This document shows, in pieces, positions 59,286-64,000 of a stretch of DNA of 64,000 nucleotides. Position numbers and translations under genes: made by a program. Under the pieces are notes generated by a model. That model saw only the letters and a program-made list of their open reading frames with translations, was not told where the DNA came from and made no database searches. The DNA lies in assembly GCF_963678635.1 (NCBI RefSeq), contig NC_087062.1:72321345-72385344 (forward strand), given 5' to 3'. How positions within the stretch are numbered: the stretch's first letter is position 1; each line of letters starts with the position of its first letter. The stretch comes from Symsagittifera roscoffensis. Its lineage: Eukaryota > Xenacoelomorpha > Acoela > Convolutidae.

Positions 59286-60001
59286 TTTAAAGTCACAATG
59301 TCTACTTTACAAGTTAAACATCGAAGCATTTAAATCTGACTTCTAAATAAACTTCAGTTCAACTTTCAACTTCACGTTTGACAAAGGAAACTTCTACAAA
59401 GAGTAATAAACGTACTCAAATGAAACAAAATTTCTATGAAACCGCACTTGACTTTGTTTAATTTTTGTCGGTTGTTTTTTTTTTGGATCTAGTTAAATAT
59501 CCCCCCTCCCCTCTTATAGTATCTAGTAAAGAATTGCCAGCTTTATAACTAAAGCTGCACATTTTAGCATAAGAGCGTTCTATTTATAATTCTTTAAGTG
59601 GGCAAAGTTTAGTAGATTCTCTCTTTTTTTTTTGAAAACCTGATTTTTAAAATTTTAATAAAAAGGGAGGAATTTTGCATTCAAGGTAAGAAAAAAGCTA
59701 CATTTTCTTATACCAAACACTTAAACAGTTTGGTTAGTCAAATGTTTGGGGAACCATCCCGTTCGATCAAAAATGCATTGCCTACAAACTTCATATGAGA
59801 ATCACAGAGATTATACAATTTTTTAAATTGACTTTTGGCTATATTTTGAAAGTTTTCGAATACAAGCATTGAATGCAATGATTTTCTTATCAGACATGAA
59901 AAATCTTTAAAAGTCTAACAACCGCAAGTTTTCTTCAACTAGCCGAGTGAGAGATTAGCCAACAACGATCTCGTGGATGCCGCACACATTAGGGCGTATT
60001 T
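59286..60001. other. Presumed upstream region of the lipocalin gene
   Basis: No coding signal. It should contain the lipocalin promoter on the minus strand. I see no unambiguous TATA box or conserved site. Confidence 0.35.
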
Positions 60002-60969
60002 CGCACCGAGCGCCCATGGATCATAATCGATTATATTGTCAAAATATGGTCAGCATCTAAAAAATGACAAAATAATCGATTATAATCCTAAAATTTTTTT
60101 ATCCCAATAAAATCCATTATAATAGGTTATAATCAATTATAATGGATTTTTTCGAGCGGTTATTCATGAAATTTACAATTTTGTTCAAAATTATCTCATT
60201 TCCTGTTTTGTGTAGTTGCTACGTGTTATGTTTCATAAAATATTACATTTAAGAAAAAAATTGATATATTTTTTGTGTCTACTTTTTCTAATTCATCGCA
60301 GTTTAACACTTCATTTTACCCCCCCCCCCATCCAGTTAAGCCCACAGTACCCAGTATACTACCATCCACCAGTTTACTATCCCCCCCACTTTACCCCCTC
60401 CCACCATTTACCCCCCCCCCCCCTCCAGTTTACCCTGCCATTTAAGTTGGGGGGGGGGGGGGGTAAGAAAGCTTGAGGGAACGAGGGGATGACCAGTTTA
60501 ACCCCTCCCCCGGTCTATTTACACCCCCCCCCCCCAGTTTACCCTGCCCCTTTAGTTGGGGAGGGTGGGGGGGGTAAAAAGCTGGAGGGGCGACGGGACG
60601 AAGTTGAGACATGGCATTTAGTAAAAGACAGGGCATAAACTCTGCAAACTTCTCGCAAACTTTGCAAAACTTTGCAAAAATATTCGAAATTAGTTCTAAA
60701 AATGAAATGGATTATAATCAATTATAATGGATTATAATGGATTTTCATTTCAAAATAATCGATTATAATGGATTATCTTGGCAAAAATAATCGATTTCAG
60801 TGACGAAAATAATGGATTATACTCGATTATTATGGATTATAATGGATTATATTTCTGGCTATATAATCGATTTCGTGGTCTGGATTTTACATCCGTAATG
60901 GATTATAAACGATTATTTTTGTCTCGGGAATCCATTATAATCGATTAGAATCCATGGACGCTCGGTGCG
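60002..60969. mobile_element. TIR element with AATCGATTATAAT arms and oligo-C/G core
   Basis: Ends are ~33-bp inverted repeats (CGCACCGAGCG and CCATGGAT shared, followed by TAATCGATTAT) at 60002-60035 and 60937-60969. Many copies of words like ATAATCGATTATAATGGATT fill the flanks. The centre (60316-60600) alternates CCCCC runs with CAGTTTACC and their G-rich complements. No transposase. No target duplication visible. The open frames here (60216-60476) are low-complexity. Confidence 0.65.
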
Positions 60970-61004
60970 GGAAAGATGTGTCTATGATCAACCGTAAAGT
61001 AAGC

Positions 61005-61060
61005 AAGACTGCTCGTATAAAGGCGGAGCCTAGAAATATTCCAGGGCCCCTTATCTTCCG
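61005..61060 (+). repeat. Degenerate RF1 head
   Basis: GCAAGACTGCTCGTAT followed by a broken hairpin (AAAGGCGGAGCCT) and a GGAAT/CC-rich stretch. Similarity to RF1 fades beyond ~61060. Confidence 0.45.
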
Positions 61061-61296
61061 GATGACAAAGTTGTAGAAAAAAACTGATAAAAATTCACAA
61101 AAAAACATTGCGAAGTCAAGATGTGTGTTTTGTGAATTGTAAGCGGATTCCGCAACAATGACGCTTTCTTATTTTTTTTTACCGGGCTGACAACAAACAT
61201 TACTTTCCATGCAATTTCATGCTGTGAAAAAAAAATGTTGATTGTACAATTTCATACTAATTTATAGAAGAAAAAAGACATTACGAAATTACGAAA

Positions 61297-61440
61297 CAGC
61301 GGCGGATATAGGGTGGGGGGGGGGGGTGTTGCGGACGCACCCCCTACAGAGATTCGACCCCCTGTCGACCCTAAGGGTCCCGCTTTTGTACTATTTTGAG
61401 ATGCTTATTATTTTTGGCTGACGGACCCTAAAATTTAAAA
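61297..61440. repeat. GC-rich repeat, copy 1 (hAT-like terminus)
   Basis: Begins CAGCGGCGGATATAGGG and runs through a G-run, ATTCGACCCCCTG and AAGGGTCCC. Partner at 62337-62475. CAGNGGCGGAT-type termini are seen in some hAT elements, but the far end is not identified. Confidence 0.5.
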
Positions 61441-62336
61441 ATTTTCTTTTAGCGTTTTTGGCATATAAAAACAATAAAAACTTTTTGTCTGAATACAAAA
61501 AACATTAGCTCAAGTTTTCTTGGATTTGTTGAGTGAAAATTCAGCCTCAACTATGTTATAGACAACTGCAGCAATGCTGACATTACAAGTGGTGCATTAA
61601 CTGCAGCAATCGACACTTTTACAAAATTTGCTTGCGGGTAAAAAATTTAGTTTTAATTTTTAAACTCAAAACATTAATAGCGTTAGAATGAATATAAGAA
61701 TCCGTCAAAAATGACTAAGTGTACAATCAAAACCAGCACAAGAAAACAACCGACTGAGCGCAAACATTCCGCCATTTTCTTAAACATTCCGCCATTTTCT
61801 TCAAAAATGCTGTAGAAATGCTTTTATGAGACTTTGTTGAGCTTTATTTTTGTTCGCTTTTTTGAATTTTTCTGTTCTTATTTTTTCATAGAAAAAATAG
61901 ATGAAATTTTCAAACAAAACCAAATAAAACTTGTTTCATTAAAAAACTCTTACCGCAATATTGAGCTCAGTGTGATCTTTTTTGCATCTCTGAGATCCTT
62001 TTAATAGCTTGCAACAATTACTTATGAAACTATGTTTGAGCATGAATCATTTTCCGTTCGAGCGTAACCATTAGTGCATATTGGGCAAATTGACAGTTTC
62101 CACACCAAAACCACGTTCCACAACAAGATTGCATGCCGACAAGAAAAGTGTTGAAAACAATATCTGATTGAAGTGGATAGATTTTTGTTGATCAAATACC
62201 TATCGAAAAAAAAAATCGAACAAAAAGTTTTTTGCGCTAAATGTCTGCGTTTAAAAATGAGCTAAAAATGCAAATAATCCCGGCTTTACCATACCACAAA
62301 AAACCGCTATCATAGACTTTTCATATGGCTTGTTAG

Positions 62337-62475
62337 CAGGGGCGGATTTAGGGGGGTGGAGGGGGGCGGACGCCCCTTCCTCAGGGATTCGACCCCCTGC
62401 CGACCCAAAGGGTCCCCCCTTTGGTTTTTTTTAAGAAATCCATTTTCGGCCGATCGACCCTAAAGTTTTTCAGGT
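62337..62475. repeat. GC-rich repeat, copy 2 (hAT-like terminus)
   Basis: Begins CAGGGGCGGATTTAGGG and shares ATTCGACCCCCTGCCGACCC and AAGGGTCCC with 61297-61440. Same interpretation. Confidence 0.5.
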
Positions 62476-62864
62476 GCCTTCGGTGCCAATGAATATTAAC
62501 TTTGAGGGGGAGTCATTACAGAAAAATATCATTTTTGGACTTTTTTCGCAAAAACGGCGAGCTTTCTTCAGTTATATAAAATTCGAAAAAGTTATATGTA
62601 AAATTATTAACTGAAACCTTTCTTAAAACATTCATAGAGCCCAATTTTATGAAAAAAATTGTAAGAGTTATGTAAGAAAAAGACAAAGATAGCAAGTTTT
62701 TGTCAACCCGGGTTAGAGCCAAATTCGACTTAAAACCAGTTTGCTTCAATTAAATATGGATAGTTGGGCAAATAGTTCCAAACGCACAATTTTTTATCAT
62801 TTGATTTGCTTTCTTTAAATGAAATCCTTGTTGCCATGACATTAATTCTAAAATTGATCACATA

Positions 62865-63570
62865 TTTCGACTTTCGATACGAAAGTAACGGAATATTTGT
62901 GCTCGGGTGGGTTTCTTTTCTTCAGACAAATTTCGAATTTTTAACTAGCCATTTTTGACAAAATTTTTTATATCATTCAAAAGGTATTGTTGTCCTGAGC
63001 TTAAATTTGAGAAGATATTTCACCTGTGATTATTTTTCGTAAACTTATGGGGGCTTAAAGATTGCCATTTTGGCCAATTTGAGACAATGGCTCTTTTCCA
63101 GTTCCCCCCCCCCCTTTCAAAATACCGAGTTTTATGTTTGTTTTACGTGTTATTACGGCTAAATGCGTGATGTTACGCTGTAAAGTATGAAGAAGAAATC
63201 TGTTCACAGTTGTCGATTTGTTCACCATGCCAAATTTCATGGCATTATGACTACGTTAAATAAGCTTTTCAAATTTGAATTTGAAAGCGGGGGGGGGGGG
63301 AAACTGGAAAAGAGCCGAGACAATTAACGCGCGATATATTTCGCGCTCTTAACGCGTAAGCGGATATTTAAAATGGTTCCGATATGGTTGAAAGAAGCTT
63401 ATTCGCCATAATTGATTTGATACATGGAGCGAAATCTATCCTTTTGTATCTTATATCGCGTGTGTGGGGATGATTTCTATTTAAAAATTTCAAATTTTAG
63501 AAAAAAAATTCATTTTTTTTATCACATTTAATTTGTTTTAATCTGAATACTGCTCCATAAACGTTGGAGG
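62865..63570 (-). repeat. RF1 repeat, copy d (carrying a MITE)
   Basis: Minus-strand RF1 copy starting at the tail hairpin (~62868-62886). It is interrupted by the MITE at 63089-63316 and loses its head hairpin near 63570. It is head-to-head with copy e. Confidence 0.75.
63089..63316. mobile_element. 228-bp hAT-type MITE
   Basis: Terminal inverted repeats GGCTCTTTTCCAGTT and its near-complement AACTGGAAAAGAGCC continue inward into C- and G-runs and TTTCAAA/TTTGAAA. The flanks are an exact 8-bp duplication, GAGACAAT at 63081-63088 and 63317-63324. RF1 copies without the insert read straight through this point (TTGGGACAATTAACG), which is an internal empty site. Eight-base target duplications are characteristic of hAT transposases. 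No coding capacity. Confidence 0.92.
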
Positions 63571-63599
63571 GCAAAAAAAATTTTCTTCTGAAATTTTTT

Positions 63600-64000
63600 T
63601 TTCTGAAGTTTGAACTTTTTTATGAAAATCATCCCCCACACGCCATATAAAGTACAAAAGAATAGATTTTGCTGCTAGCAACAATCAATTATGGCAAATG
63701 AGCTTATTTCAACCAATTTGGAACGATTGCTAGAACGGATTAAATCTCCGCTTACGCGTTGAAAGCGAGAAATACATCGCTTTAATTGTCCCAAATTGGC
63801 CAAAAACGACAATCTTCAAAACCCCATAACTTTACGAAAAATGATCACAGGTGAAATATCTTCAAATGTAAGCTCAAGACAACAATACCTTTCGAACATT
63901 ATAAAAAAATTCCGTCCAAAAACGGCTAGTTAAAATGTTAAAGTTTATTTGAAGAAAAAAACCCACCCGAGCACAAATGTTCCGTTACTTTCGTATGGAA
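63600..64000 (+). repeat. RF1 repeat, copy e (cut by window end)
   Basis: Plus-strand RF1 sequence lacking the head and running to the tail hairpin at the window edge. With copy d it forms a head-to-head inverted pair only ~30 bp apart. Confidence 0.75.

Noticed and set aside
63055-63240. 61-residue minus-strand open frame
   Set aside because: Lies mostly inside the non-coding MITE.

Overview
The window looks like a repeat-rich, AT-rich piece of a small-genome invertebrate chromosome. Two host genes show ordinary GT-AG introns with T-rich acceptors. The upstream edge of one of them looks like a trans-splice acceptor, and the large LTR element resembles, from memory and unchecked, retrotransposons I associate with Caenorhabditis. 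A nematode is therefore my best guess, but only a guess. There is no sign of bacterial organisation.

Layout. 1-6.2 kb: non-coding, containing a fold-back repeat (RF1) whose two ~0.53 kb arms are inverted and carry hairpins at both ends. 6.2-11.4 kb: a 1.48 kb direct repeat (R1, twice) around a dead Ty1/copia gag on the minus strand and a free 0.9 kb module (R2). 11.9-12.5 kb: a 25-bp minisatellite. 13.3-30.4 kb: a long, degenerate Ty3/gypsy-type element (E1) with gag, protease, RT, RNase H and integrase, then an unusual 3' region encoding an SGNH/GDSL esterase-like domain and large helical proteins. Its RNase H-to-SGNH part is tandemly duplicated, and each copy has lost a different piece. 30.4-42.8 kb: two tandem ~5.9 kb units (E2) that encode only 3'-type proteins, with no gag or pol, separated by ~2.55 kb LTR-like blocks (L1-L3). 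L2 and L3 each contain R2.

From 42.9 to 44.7 kb there is a four-exon host gene for a 134-residue protein of unknown family, starting only ~120 bp after the array ends. 44.7-48.7 kb has no gene I can support. 48.7-51.3 kb is another RF1 copy with a duplicated segment around a 165-bp block that also occurs at 58.06 kb. 51.5-57.3 kb is a second Ty3/gypsy element whose pol half (minus strand) and gag-protease half (plus strand) point away from each other, with LTR fragments in inverted orientation. 58.26-59.29 kb is a two-exon apolipoprotein D-like lipocalin gene on the minus strand. 60-64 kb holds a TIR element with an oligo-C/G core, GC-rich hAT-like ends, two more RF1 copies head-to-head, and a 228-bp hAT-type MITE with an exact 8-bp target duplication.

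The two host genes appear unrelated to each other. Everything else is mobile or repetitive DNA, nearly all inactivated. The most unusual content is the E1/E2 pair: a retroelement lineage with an esterase and large 3' proteins, plus a polymerase-less relative amplified in tandem.
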